A stretch of 64,000 nt of DNA, taken from positions 62,001-126,000 of the forward strand of contig NZ_SWJE01000012.1 of the NCBI RefSeq assembly GCF_005144415.1. Direction: 5' to 3'. The translations under genes and the position numbers were made by a program. Positions 53,623 to 62,241 of the stretch are shown piece by piece. Under the pieces are notes generated by a model. The model did no database searches. It was given only the letters and a program-made list of their open reading frames with translations, and was not told where the DNA came from. This DNA comes from Trinickia terrae (GTDB lineage Bacteria > Pseudomonadota > Gammaproteobacteria > Burkholderiales > Burkholderiaceae). Every line of letters starts with the position of its first letter. Positions within the stretch are counted from its first letter, which is position 1.

Positions 53623-54263
53623 TCAAGCCCGGACAATGAATGCGGCCACCCGCGCCCACATTTCGACAGGGTTCGAGTACATCGGGAAGTGTCCGCTATG
53701 GGCGATCTCCGCCAGCGTCACGCCATGCGTCCGAAGCTTCGGCAAGTACGATAGCGAAGCGTTCTGCTCGCCGTACATGAACATCCGCGGAAACGGCAGA
53801 GCGAGGAATTTCGTCATCAGGTCACCTGGCGGCTCAGGAAGCAGTCCTCGGGCGCCACGTTGCCCTCGATATCGGTGAAGCTCAGCACACGGTCAGGCGC
53901 TTCATGAGCCAGCATGAGCGCCGTGAGCCCGCCCATCGAATGGCCGACGAGATGGAATTGCCCGATGCCGAAATGATCGAGCACGGCCTTCGCCGTCGCG
54001 ACAAGAAAAGGAATCGAAATCTTCGACACATCGCCGCAACGCGTGGCTCCACAACCGGGCGCGTCGTACGCGATGACGGGACGCCCCGCGAACGCGGGAT
54101 AGTGGACGATGTCGGCGTAGTCCTCCTTGGTCGACCCGAAGCCGTGCAAGAAAACGATCGGCGCGAGTTCGCCCGCGCGATGCATCGCGGCGATATCGAG
54201 CTCGACGCCTTGTACGTTCAGCGCGACGACTTCCTGCTTGATCTCACTGTGCATCGACATCAT
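53623..54263 (-). pseudogene. Alpha/beta hydrolase broken by internal deletion
   Basis: Minus strand. Piece one (54263-53817) begins by ATGA overlap with the aminotransferase and gives 'PIVFLHGFGSTKEDYADIV' and the nucleophile elbow 'HLVGHSMGGLTALMLAHEAPDRV', then stops at 'LSRQVT'. Piece two starts at the same TGATGA and continues 'TKFLALPFPRMFMYGEQNAS...IAHSGHFPMYSNPVEMWARVAAFIV', which supplies the catalytic Asp/His part of the fold. The lid region normally between the two parts is absent and the frame shifts there. I infer loss of about 70-90 codons and function; a bicistronic split remains possible but unlikely. Confidence 0.7.
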
Positions 54264-55492
54264 TCCCCCACGGAAAGCGATTCGCAAAACCGATGGATCG
54301 CACGGCACGCATCGGCCAGCGCCTCATCGTCCAGCGCATAGGCAACGCGGATATAGGGGCCGAGACCGAACGCGCTGCCTTGAACGACTGCCACACCCGC
54401 CTCGTCCAGCAACGCTCCCGCGACGGCTTCATCGTCATCGAGGCGCGTGCCGGCAGGTGTCGTCCGCCCGATCAGATCCTTGCACGATGCGAACGCATAA
54501 AACGCCCCGCCCGGTCTCGCGCACGCGAGGCCCGGCGCCTGGTTGAGCAGTTCCACCATCAGGTCGCGCCGCCGTTCGAACACCGACGCAGCCTCGCGAA
54601 TGAATTGCGGCGAACCGGTGAGCGCAGCCAGCGCCGCATGCTGCGAGATCGCGCTGGCGCCCGAAGTCTGCTGCCCTTGCAGCTTTTCCATCGCGTTCAG
54701 CAGCCATCGAGGTCCGGTTCCATAGCCGATGCGCCAGCCCGTCATCGCATACGCCTTCGATACGCCGTTCATGGTCAGCGTGCGCGGCATCAGGCGAGGC
54801 TCGACCTGCGCGATGGTATGGAACGTCGCGCCGTCGAAGATCAAATGCTCGTAGATGTCGTCCGACAGGATCAGCACATGCGGATGCGCGAGCAGCACCT
54901 CGGCGAGCGCGGCAAGCTCGTCGCGCGCATAGACCGCGCCGGTCGGATTCGACGGCGAATTCAGGATCACCCAGCGCGTGCGCGGCCCGAGGGCATCGGC
55001 AAGCGCCTTGGGCGTCAGCTTGAAGCCGCTATCGCCACCGCACGTCACCACACTCGGCTTCGCGCCGCATAGCTGAACCATCTCCGGATAGCTGACCCAG
55101 TAAGGCGCGGGCACGATGACTTCGTCGCCTTCGTTGAGCGTCGCCGCCAGCGCGTTGTAGATGACCTGCTTGCCGCCGCTGCAAACGATCGTGTCCTCCC
55201 AGGCGACGTCGAGGCCGTTCTCGCGCCGGAATTTTGCGGCGACCGCCTCGCGCAGCGAGCGCATGCCGGCGACTTGCGTGTAGCGCGTATGCCCTGCGCG
55301 AATGGCGTCGATTGCCGCGTCGCAGATGTGCGCAGGCGTATCGAAGTCCGGCTCCCCCGCGCTCAGCGAAATCACTTTCGCGCCTGAAGCACGGCGCGCC
55401 GCGACGCGGTCCATCATGCGATAAGTGGCCGACGGCTGCGCCTTCGACAAGTGCGCATTCAAACGTTGCAAGCCTTGCACGTCCCCGTTCAT
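54260..55492 (-). CDS. PLP-dependent class I/II aminotransferase (AspC-like)
   Basis: 410 residues from ATG 55492, which overlaps the upstream RraA-like stop (ATGA); an in-frame ATG at 55507 is alternative. 'ISLSAGEPDFDTPAHICDAAIDAIRAGHTRYT', 'ILNSPSNPTGAVY', 'LILSDDIYEHLIF' and 'TMNGVSKAYAMTGWRIGYGTGP' with the PLP Lys in 'GVSKAY'. Subgroup Ib (aspartate/aromatic/prephenate aminotransferases). In this cluster of HMG-aldolase-fold genes it may transaminate pyruvate or oxaloacetate products; substrate unknown. Confidence 0.9.
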   Translation of the reverse strand: MNGDVQGLQRLNAHLSKAQPSATYRMMDRVAARRASGAKVISLSAGEPDFDTPAHICDAAIDAIRAGHTRYTQVAGMRSLREAVAAKFRRENGLDVAWEDTIVCSGGKQVIYNALAATLNEGDEVIVPAPYWVSYPEMVQLCGAKPSVVTCGGDSGFKLTPKALADALGPRTRWVILNSPSNPTGAVYARDELAALAEVLLAHPHVLILSDDIYEHLIFDGATFHTIAQVEPRLMPRTLTMNGVSKAYAMTGWRIGYGTGPRWLLNAMEKLQGQQTSGASAISQHAALAALTGSPQFIREAASVFERRRDLMVELLNQAPGLACARPGGAFYAFASCKDLIGRTTPAGTRLDDDEAVAGALLDEAGVAVVQGSAFGLGPYIRVAYALDDEALADACRAIHRFCESLSVGE

Positions 55493-56139
55493 GCGTGCGT
55501 TCTCCATTCGGTCAGGCCCATCAGTTCCAGCGTGCTCGCGCCTTGCGCGAGCTGCTGCATCATGATCGCCTCCTTGGCGGCCCGCACTTCGCCGACGGCG
55601 ATCGTGCGCCCCGCTTCGGTAGCGGGGACGATGATGACGCCGTCGTCGTCGGCCACCACGAGGTCGCCCTCGGCGACCGGCACGCCGGTGAAGATCGTCG
55701 GCGCTCCGACCGACGGCGCGCTGGCCTTCACGGTGCCGCGCACCGAGATGCCGCGTGCGAATACCGGGAAGCGGCGCGCCGCGATGGCGGCGACGTCCCG
55801 CACGCCGCCGTCGATGACGAGCCCGACCACACCCGCTGCTTCCGCCGCGACGGTCAGCACTTCGCCCCAGTAGCCCGCCACGAAGTTGCCGGTTCCGACA
55901 ACGAGCACGCTGCCGCGCGGCACGCGTTCCATCGCGATGTGGATCGCGAGATTGTCCCCGGGCGAGCAGACCAGCGGATACGCCGGGCCGGCGACGAACG
56001 CGCCGCTCCAGATCGTCCGCACGAGCGGATCGACCGCGCACGGCAGGCCGGAGGCTTCGTAGAGCGTGGAGCTGCCCAAAGCGCGCGCTCGCGCGGCGAA
56101 GTCCGCGGTCGATGCCGGGGATGCCGATGCGAGACTCAT
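55489..56139 (-). CDS. RraA-fold / HMG-CHA aldolase-like protein, copy 3
   Basis: 216 residues. RraA/HMG-aldolase fold: 'GPAYPLVCSPGDNLAIHIAMERVPRGSVLVV' and 'GVVGLVIDGGVRDVAAIAAR'. In the metal signature D-X20-R-D this copy has Glu in place of the first Asp (E of 'YWGEVL', 20 residues before R-D). ATGA overlaps with copy 2 upstream and the aminotransferase downstream make it part of one translational unit. It may be a regulatory or heteromeric partner, or have altered metal chemistry. Confidence 0.82.
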   Translation of the reverse strand: MSLASASPASTADFAARARALGSSTLYEASGLPCAVDPLVRTIWSGAFVAGPAYPLVCSPGDNLAIHIAMERVPRGSVLVVGTGNFVAGYWGEVLTVAAEAAGVVGLVIDGGVRDVAAIAARRFPVFARGISVRGTVKASAPSVGAPTIFTGVPVAEGDLVVADDDGVIIVPATEAGRTIAVGEVRAAKEAIMMQQLAQGASTLELMGLTEWRTHA

Positions 56140-56801
56140 GACGCCCTCCGCTGCAGCGTGTGATAACCGAGCGCTTCACGCGCTTCTCTGAGCGTCTTGC
56201 CTTGCGAGATCCGTGCGCGGATATCCGCTTCGACTGCTTCGATCTGGCGCGCCACAGCGGCCACCTCGCGCGCTCGTTCGCGCGGGACTGCCACGGCGCC
56301 GTTCGCATCGGCAACGATGATGTCGCGCGCGCAAACCCGCGCCGCGCCGATCGACACGGGCACGTTGACGGCGTCGACCTGCACGCGGTCCTTGCCGGTG
56401 CGCATGAAACGGCCTTTGGTGAACAGCGGGTAGCCGTCGCCGAGCGCCTTCGATACGTCGCGGCAAACGCCGTCGATGACCGTGCCCGCGATCTTCCGCG
56501 CTCCCGCGTACTGGGTCATGATGTCGCCCCACACGGTGCAATCGGTGCGGCCGCCGTTGTCGATGACCACCACGTCGCCTTGCGCGGCATCGTCGATGAA
56601 ATCGCCGACCGTGCCCGGCGGATGGCTCGCCGGCACATACCTGACCGTGAACGCCGGCCCGACGACGACGGCCGCGTAATCGTCGAGCGGCGCGATGCCG
56701 AAACATTGGCCGGCCAGCCCGAGCTTGTCCATTGCATCGGATACGCCGGGCGTATCGAGTCCCGTAAACAGGGCCACGAGTTCCTGGTCCTCTTGATTCA
56801 T
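56136..56801 (-). CDS. RraA-fold / HMG-CHA aldolase-like protein, copy 2
   Basis: 221 residues with 'GVSDAMDKLGLAGQ', 'AFTVRYVPASHPPGTVGDFIDDAAQGDVVVIDNGG' and 'TVWGDIMTQYAGARKIAGTVIDGVCRDVSKAL'. The D-X20-R-D signature of 4-hydroxy-4-methyl-2-oxoglutarate/4-carboxy-4-hydroxy-2-oxoadipate aldolases is complete. Predicted to cleave a 4-hydroxy-2-oxo-dicarboxylate to pyruvate plus a second keto acid, or decarboxylate oxaloacetate. ATGA overlaps on both sides. Confidence 0.85.
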   Translation of the reverse strand: MNQEDQELVALFTGLDTPGVSDAMDKLGLAGQCFGIAPLDDYAAVVVGPAFTVRYVPASHPPGTVGDFIDDAAQGDVVVIDNGGRTDCTVWGDIMTQYAGARKIAGTVIDGVCRDVSKALGDGYPLFTKGRFMRTGKDRVQVDAVNVPVSIGAARVCARDIIVADANGAVAVPRERAREVAAVARQIEAVEADIRARISQGKTLREAREALGYHTLQRRAS

Positions 56802-57466
56802 CGCTTATCTCCTGCCTTGATGGCTTCGAATTCCTTGTCGTGCATGACGTCCTCGACCGAGCGTCCGGCGCGCACCGCCTGCACCATCCCGTCCTGACGC
56901 CGCGCGATGCGCTGGCCGAGCTCCAGCACTTCTTCGATGCGCGCGGCCGGAACAAACACGGTGCCGCAGCGATCCGCGACGACATAGTCGTCTTCGTGCA
57001 CGACGACGCCAGCAACCGTGACCGCCCCGCCCGACGACACCTGCACGGCCCGGTTGCGCGCGCTGATCATCGTGACGCCGCGCCCGTAGACCGGATAGCC
57101 GATCGCCTCGCTGCCTTCGATGTCGCGGCTCATGCCGTCGATCACCGAGCCGCGGATGTGCCTGGCTTGCGCGGCATTCGCGAGGATGTCGCCCCAGCAC
57201 GAGATGCCGTCGATGCCGCCCGCGATGACCAGGATGCGGTCGTCCGACTCGATCCGCGCGACGACCGGGGTGATGAGGTGGACTGTCGGCTGGGCATCCG
57301 TCTTCGGTCCGAGCTGAATGGTGCTGGCGCGGCCGACGATCTTCGGACAGTCCCAAAGCGGACGCAGACCGAAGGTCGCGCCCGCAAGACCAAGGAAATC
57401 GAGTGCATCCGACACCGTGTTGGTGTCGAGCGCGGCGAGGCGATCGAGGAGAGAGACCTGTGACAT
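56798..57466 (-). CDS. RraA-fold / HMG-CHA aldolase-like protein, copy 1
   Basis: 222 residues from ATG 57466; the far longer frame to 58177 lies under the LysR gene and was rejected. 'TNTVSDALDFLGLAGATFGLRPLW', 'TVHLITPVVARIESDDRILVIAGG' and 'CWGDILANAAQARHIRGSVIDGMSRDIEGSEAIGYPVYGRG', complete D-X20-R-D. First gene of the five-gene set (three RraA-like, aminotransferase, hydrolase remnant), divergent from a LysR with a LysR-type box in the 105-bp gap. Confidence 0.85.
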   Translation of the reverse strand: MSQVSLLDRLAALDTNTVSDALDFLGLAGATFGLRPLWDCPKIVGRASTIQLGPKTDAQPTVHLITPVVARIESDDRILVIAGGIDGISCWGDILANAAQARHIRGSVIDGMSRDIEGSEAIGYPVYGRGVTMISARNRAVQVSSGGAVTVAGVVVHEDDYVVADRCGTVFVPAARIEEVLELGQRIARRQDGMVQAVRAGRSVEDVMHDKEFEAIKAGDKR

Positions 57467-57525
57467 GGCGGTGCGGCTCAGTGGTTGCGATGCCGTACTT
57501 TCGAGCCTACAGTTCGATATGTAAA

Positions 57526-57540
57526 TTCCGAATATTGGAA
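57526..57540. promoter_or_regulatory. Candidate LysR box between RraA-like operon and LysR
   Basis: TTCC-GAATATT-GGAA, a perfect inverted repeat with the T-N11-A layout, 32-46 bp before the LysR start and 60-74 bp before the RraA-like operon start. Confidence 0.6.
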
Positions 57541-57571
57541 GCGTTCGATACGCCAAACCTATCAAACGATC

Positions 57572-58639
57572 ATGATCAACTTCCGGCTCATCCGTCACTT
57601 GTGGCTCTTTCTCGCCGTTGCGGAGGAGCAGCACTTCGGGCGGGCAGCGCGCCGCCTGGACATGTCCCAGCCGCCGCTGACCGAGCAGATTCAGGCGCTC
57701 GAACAGGCCTTGAAGGTGAAGCTCTTCGAGCGGTCCCGGCGCGGCGCGCAACTCACGCCGGTCGGCGCGGCCATCCTGCCCGCGGTGCGCAAGTTCGCCG
57801 ATCAGCTCGAGCGGCTCGAGCTCGCGGTGCGCGAGGCCGTCGCGGGGCGCAGCGGCGTGCTGACGATCGGCGCGATATCGTCGGCGATGGTCGACGTGCT
57901 GCCGCCGCTCATCGAGCGGCTCAAGTCCGGCTATCCGCAGCTCACCGTATCGGTCAAGGAAATCGACAGCTCGGAGGCGATCCCCGCGCTCGAAGCCGGC
58001 GACATCGATCTGGCGTTCGCGAGGCTGGAGGGGGAATTGGGCGCGACGATCGCATCGCTGCCGCTCGCGCAGGACCGGCTGGCCGTGGCATTGCCGCGCG
58101 AGCATGCGAAGGCCGCGAGCCCTCGCATCCGGCTCGCGTCGCTCGCCGACGAAGACTTCGTGATGTTCTCGCGGCAAGTCAGCCCGGTGTACTTCGATAG
58201 CCTGGTGGCGTCATGCAGGGCGAACGGGTTTTCTCCGCGGATATTGCATGAGGTGCGTTCGGTGGCTTCGCAGGTGGCGTTTGTCGGATGCGGTCAGGGC
58301 ATCGCGCTGGTGCCGGCCTCGCTGAAGAAGCTCGCGCCGGCGAATGTGGTGTTGCGGCCGCTGAAGGAGAATTTGAGCGTAGTGACTACGGCGATGGCTT
58401 GGACTACGGCGCGGGAGAATCCGGTGGTCGAAGCTGTTATCGCCGAATTCGGCAAAATAAGGGCGGTGGGGAAGGTGCGCAAAGTGCGCGGGGATGCAAT
58501 TCCGGAGACTGGGGATTCTGCAAAGTTTGATCACGCAGCCAGCCCCCGATCACGAAAAACCACCAAGCTTCAGAGCATCAGCAGTCATGCTGACACCGAG
58601 ACCACCCAAGACAATGCCCATCGCCCACCGCTGAACTGA
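57572..58639 (+). CDS. LysR-family regulator with unusual C-terminal extension
   Basis: 355 residues from ATG 57572. N-terminal 'RLIRHLWLFLAVAEEQHFGRAARRLDMSQPPLTEQIQALEQALKVKLFERSRRG' is of the CbbR/CatR-like kind with the 'HFGRAA' motif; effector domain to about residue 295. Residues ~300-355 are a basic/Ser/Thr-rich tail without family support, whose DNA overlaps the convergent LysE gene by 90 bp; an original nearer stop was probably lost. It should activate the divergent RraA-like operon. Confidence 0.85.
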   Translation: MINFRLIRHLWLFLAVAEEQHFGRAARRLDMSQPPLTEQIQALEQALKVKLFERSRRGAQLTPVGAAILPAVRKFADQLERLELAVREAVAGRSGVLTIGAISSAMVDVLPPLIERLKSGYPQLTVSVKEIDSSEAIPALEAGDIDLAFARLEGELGATIASLPLAQDRLAVALPREHAKAASPRIRLASLADEDFVMFSRQVSPVYFDSLVASCRANGFSPRILHEVRSVASQVAFVGCGQGIALVPASLKKLAPANVVLRPLKENLSVVTTAMAWTTARENPVVEAVIAEFGKIRAVGKVRKVRGDAIPETGDSAKFDHAASPRSRKTTKLQSISSHADTETTQDNAHRPPLN

Positions 58640-59197
58640 CATCAATATTGGGCGACGGTGAAGGTACGCCGCGATACTGCTGGAACAGATTGCCACCAAG
58701 CCGTTTGCGCACGCGAACGCCGAGATCAACAGCGCCCCAAGCAACAGCGACTGACCGAGCACATTACCCTTTTGGTAATCGATGAATTGCGGCAAGAGCG
58801 ATATAAAAAGCATCGCGAGCTTCGGATTCAGGACGCTGGTCGTTGCCCCCATCGCGAGCAGACGCAGCGGCGGCTCACCCGCAAGCTCGCGAATTTCGAA
58901 GGGCGATCGACCACCGGGCTTGACCGCCCGCCACGCCAGATAGAGCAGATATGCCGCGCCGGCAATGGCCAAAGCGCTCCCTGAAAACGGCACCTTGAGC
59001 AACAGCGCCGTGATGCCAAACGCCGCGCCAAACATATAGAAGAGGTATCCGGCCATGACACCGGCAAGTGAAATCAGCCCGGCCGCTCGGCCCTGCGCGA
59101 TCGAGCGCGACATCACGTAAACCATGTTGGGACCTGGCGTCACCGCGAGCATCCCGCCGACAACGAGGAATCCATAGATCGATCCGGAACCGTGCAT
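58550..59197 (-). CDS. LysE/RhtB-family exporter
   Basis: 215 residues from ATG 59197 (GAGGGAAA upstream). Six membrane segments with 'GGMLAVTPGPNMVYVMSRSIAQGRAAGLISLAGVMAGY' and 'GATTSVLNPKLAMLFISLLPQFID', both family signatures. Exports amino acids or related metabolites. Divergent from a LysR at 59301, the usual arrangement for LysR control. GC content and codon use look slightly lower than in the deo or ABC regions. Confidence 0.9.
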   Translation of the reverse strand: MHGSGSIYGFLVVGGMLAVTPGPNMVYVMSRSIAQGRAAGLISLAGVMAGYLFYMFGAAFGITALLLKVPFSGSALAIAGAAYLLYLAWRAVKPGGRSPFEIRELAGEPPLRLLAMGATTSVLNPKLAMLFISLLPQFIDYQKGNVLGQSLLLGALLISAFACANGLVAICSSSIAAYLHRRPILMSVQRWAMGIVLGGLGVSMTADALKLGGFS

Positions 59198-59300
59198 TTT
59201 CCCTCGCCCCAGTAGCATTGACTGTTAGCCATTATCGCGACCGCAAGACGTACAGTAAAACGCATTAAACTGAACACATTGCTCAAGTTTTCTGAATTCC

Positions 59301-60149
59301 ATGAAAAAGCTCGATCTGGATGTTCTGGAGATGGTCGTCGCTGTTGCCGAAGCGGGGTCATTCGCCCAAGGGGCCCAAGCCGTGCATCGATCGCCGTCGG
59401 CGGTAAGTATGCAGATCAAGGCGCTGGAAGAAGCGCTGGGAAAGCAGCTCTTCAGCCGGGACACCCGCAACGTGACAACGACCTCGGAAGGAAAGACCCT
59501 CGCGGACTACGGCCGTCGCATGTTGGCGATGCGAGAAGAAGCATGGGCGTCGGTGGTCCGTCCGGAGGTCAGAGGCCGCGTGACGATTGGCGTTCCTGAC
59601 GATTACATCTCGTCGCTGCTTCCCCAGGTGCTCGGAAAATTTGCCGCCGCGCACCCGCGAGTGGAAGTTCGCGTGATCGGCCAGCCGAGCAGCTCGCTGG
59701 TTCCGATGTTGAAAGACAATTCGATCGATCTGGCGTGCCTCACCAAAGTCAGGGGAGTCACGGGTGAATTCATCAGGTTCGAGCCAATTATCTGGGCAGG
59801 TTCAGCAAAGAGAAAAGTCTGGGAAGAGCGGCCTCTCCCGCTCGCCGTTTTCGCTCATGGAAGTACCGCACGTGACCATGCGGTCAGAGCCTTGCAACGC
59901 GAAAACATCAAATTTCGCATGTCGTACGAAAGTCCGAGCTTCCTCGGCCTCATCAGCATGGTGGACGCTGGCCTGGCTATCGCCCCTTTGGCGAGATGCA
60001 GCATCCCCGAGCACCTTGTTCAACTGTCCCAGAAGGAAGGGCTTCCACTTCTAAACGATCTCGAGGTCGTGCTTGCCCGCAGTGCCCAATCCGGACGACC
60101 GCCCTGTGACTATCTGGCCGAGCAGATTCTTGCCGAGTGGGGAGTTTGA
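59301..60149 (+). CDS. LysR-family regulator of the divergent LysE exporter
   Basis: 282 residues. Winged helix 'VLEMVVAVAEAGSFAQGAQAVHRSPSAVSMQIKALEEALGKQLFSRDTR', effector domain with 'GRVTIGVPDDYISSLLPQVLGKFAAAHPRVEVRVIGQPSSSLV', a close fit to the subgroup paired with LysE-type exporters. It faces the MocR gene convergently across 147 bp in which no feature was seen. Confidence 0.88.
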   Translation: MKKLDLDVLEMVVAVAEAGSFAQGAQAVHRSPSAVSMQIKALEEALGKQLFSRDTRNVTTTSEGKTLADYGRRMLAMREEAWASVVRPEVRGRVTIGVPDDYISSLLPQVLGKFAAAHPRVEVRVIGQPSSSLVPMLKDNSIDLACLTKVRGVTGEFIRFEPIIWAGSAKRKVWEERPLPLAVFAHGSTARDHAVRALQRENIKFRMSYESPSFLGLISMVDAGLAIAPLARCSIPEHLVQLSQKEGLPLLNDLEVVLARSAQSGRPPCDYLAEQILAEWGV

Positions 60150-60296
60150 GCGCTCGGCGGCGATCTGGCGTCGAATGATATTTCCCGTGCGCCGCCATTG
60201 CGGCAGCCCTCTCTTTCTACAGCCGCGGACATAAAGTCGGGGACAGGTCGAACAACGGCCGCCGACAAGTCGGCTCGGACAGTCACTATTGCTGCG

Positions 60297-61706
60297 TCAT
60301 GCAAAGCGCCGTATCACCTCATGCAATCGATCACAGGATCTGGCGACATATCTTTCCGGTGAAGTCGCGACTCCCAACAGAAGCCCTGATCTCGCAGAAC
60401 TCGGCGACACATACCAGGGCGAGAGCGGCGCGGGGCCCAGTCCGAACGCCAACATCTCCCTCGCGATGGATACGTCGGACGCGCCGTCAGGCAATCGCAC
60501 GAGTACAGCCAAACCAGCCGTCGTTGTCTCCAAGGCTTGCCGCTCAAGGCATTTGAGCAACACGTCCCGTTGAGTGGAATAAAGGCGCTTCATGCGCCGA
60601 AGATGGCGCATATAGTGTCCGTCACGCATGAACTGCGCCGTTGCAAGTTGCACAGACGTCCAGGGTGCCGGAGCAAGGCACGCTGCCACTTCTGCGAAAC
60701 GGGATACCAGGGGCGAAGGAGCGACAACAAAACCCAATCGCAGTGCCGGGCTGATCGTTTTGCTGAAGGAACCGATATGAATGACGCGCCGGGCGCGATC
60801 GAGCGACGCGAGCGCCGGCGCGGCACGAGCCGTCAGTTGTAGTTCGCTCAGATAGTCATCTTCAATTACCCAGACTCCCTCTTTGGCGGCCCAATCGAGA
60901 AGGCGCAGACGCCTGGCGAGCGATAGCGCAGGACCGAGGGGTGCCTGCTGCCCCGGGGTAACGACAACAAGGTCTGCATCCGGCGCATGTTGGAGGCCGT
61001 AATCGACATTCATCCCGTCCGCATCGACCGGAATCGGCGAAAGCGACATATTTGCAAGTTCCAACCCGTGTCGGGTGAACGGAAACCCTGGGTTCTCCAC
61101 CCAGGCCTTTCGCCCCTCGAGGCCTAGTACACGTAGTGTCAGTCCGAGCCCGCCACCGAACCCGCTAGTGATGAGGATTTGCGCGGGCGAGCACATGATG
61201 CCGCGCGCAATGGCAAGGTACGCCGCTATTTCCCGCCGCAGCTCCAGTTCACCCCGGGGATCGGGATAAACGACTGAAGCGCTGGATTCCGCGCGCAGCG
61301 CGAACGAGCGAACCTTTGTGAAGAGTTTGGCGGGCAGCGTCTCCTGTGCCGGGACGCCCATCTGGAAAATTGCCGGGCCGGCAGTGAGTTCCCCATACAT
61401 CTCCATGAACGAGCCCGGATCAGGCCGTCCCTCCATCTTCTGGACAGGAGCGAGCGGTCGATCCGCCACACGGGTTCCCGTCGCCCTGGAAGCAACGATG
61501 AGTTGGGCGTCGGAGAGTCGCTCATATGCCAGGCGCACGGTGCCTCGGGCCACGCCAAGCTGGGCTGCGAGATCCAACCATGACGGCAGACGCGCTCCCG
61601 GCGCCAGCACCCCACTCTCAATTGCCGTGCTGATCGCTTTGTGGATCTGCTCGGCCAACGGCATCTTCGCAGACCGATCGAGTTGTATCCGCAGCGGCTT
61701 GGTCAT
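60297..61706 (-). CDS. MocR/PdxR-family regulator (GntR helix-turn-helix plus aminotransferase domain)
   Basis: 469 residues from ATG 61706. GntR-type winged helix at residues ~10-80 ('PLAEQIHKAISTAIESGVLAPGARLPSWLDLAAQLGVARGTVRLAYERL') and an aminotransferase-fold domain (~110-465) with 'YPDPRGELELRREIAAYL', 'VVVTPGQQAPLGPALSLARR' and PLP Lys in 'GSFSKTISPALRLGF'. MocR proteins sense PLP-bound amines or B6. The usual 'TPSHQ' is 'TPGQQ' here. Divergent from the cupin gene, which it likely controls. Confidence 0.9.
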   Translation of the reverse strand: MTKPLRIQLDRSAKMPLAEQIHKAISTAIESGVLAPGARLPSWLDLAAQLGVARGTVRLAYERLSDAQLIVASRATGTRVADRPLAPVQKMEGRPDPGSFMEMYGELTAGPAIFQMGVPAQETLPAKLFTKVRSFALRAESSASVVYPDPRGELELRREIAAYLAIARGIMCSPAQILITSGFGGGLGLTLRVLGLEGRKAWVENPGFPFTRHGLELANMSLSPIPVDADGMNVDYGLQHAPDADLVVVTPGQQAPLGPALSLARRLRLLDWAAKEGVWVIEDDYLSELQLTARAAPALASLDRARRVIHIGSFSKTISPALRLGFVVAPSPLVSRFAEVAACLAPAPWTSVQLATAQFMRDGHYMRHLRRMKRLYSTQRDVLLKCLERQALETTTAGLAVLVRLPDGASDVSIAREMLAFGLGPAPLSPWYVSPSSARSGLLLGVATSPERYVARSCDRLHEVIRRFA

Positions 61707-61799
61707 TCGTTCATGGTACATAAAAAATGTTCATTCCTGGTTCTTTCTCGTGACCCAGCACAACACCACAATGGAAGGACTCCAAGGAGAAATGTTTCC

Positions 61800-62216
61800 A
61801 TGAACCTTCGATCTGTCCTGGGCGCCGCCTGTGCAACCGTTGCCTTCTCCATCGCATTGCCTGCTACTGCGCATGGTACGGGCGAAACCGTCACGCCGAA
61901 CTTCGAACACGCAATTCCCAATGTTCCTGGCAAGTCACTGACCGCCGTGGTTGTTGACTACGCCCCTGGTGGAGCATCGCCCTCGCACGAGCACGCGAAG
62001 TCGGCTTTCATCTACGCATACATTGTGTCGGGCGCCATCGAGTCGCAAGTGAACGACGGCCCGAAGCGGGTCTATCACGCAGGTGAGAGCTTCTTCGAGG
62101 AGCCCGGCTCCCTTCACCGCGTGAGCCGCAATGCGAGCAAGACCAGGCCTGCGAAGCTTCTTGCGGTGTTCGTGGCCGATACCGACGACAAGGCCCTGAC
62201 CACCCCGGTTAGGTAA
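61800..62216 (+). CDS. Secreted cupin-domain protein
   Basis: 138 residues from ATG 61800 (AAGGAG upstream). Signal peptide ends 'LPATAHGTG'. Single cupin fold with 'PSHEHAKSAFIYAYIVSGAIESQVND' and 'YHAGESFFEEPGSLHRVSRN', giving His, His, Glu and His as metal ligands. A periplasmic metal-dependent or metabolite-binding cupin. 25 bp ahead of the CMD-family gene on the same strand, divergent from MocR. Confidence 0.88.
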   Translation: MNLRSVLGAACATVAFSIALPATAHGTGETVTPNFEHAIPNVPGKSLTAVVVDYAPGGASPSHEHAKSAFIYAYIVSGAIESQVNDGPKRVYHAGESFFEEPGSLHRVSRNASKTRPAKLLAVFVADTDDKALTTPVR

Positions 62217-62241
62217 ACCCAGAGCAATTAGGAGCAACCAC

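Noticed and set aside
56798-58177. 459-codon minus-strand frame upstream of RraA-like copy 1
   Set aside because: The N-terminal 237 codons lie under the divergent LysR and are antisense; the family domain begins at 57466.
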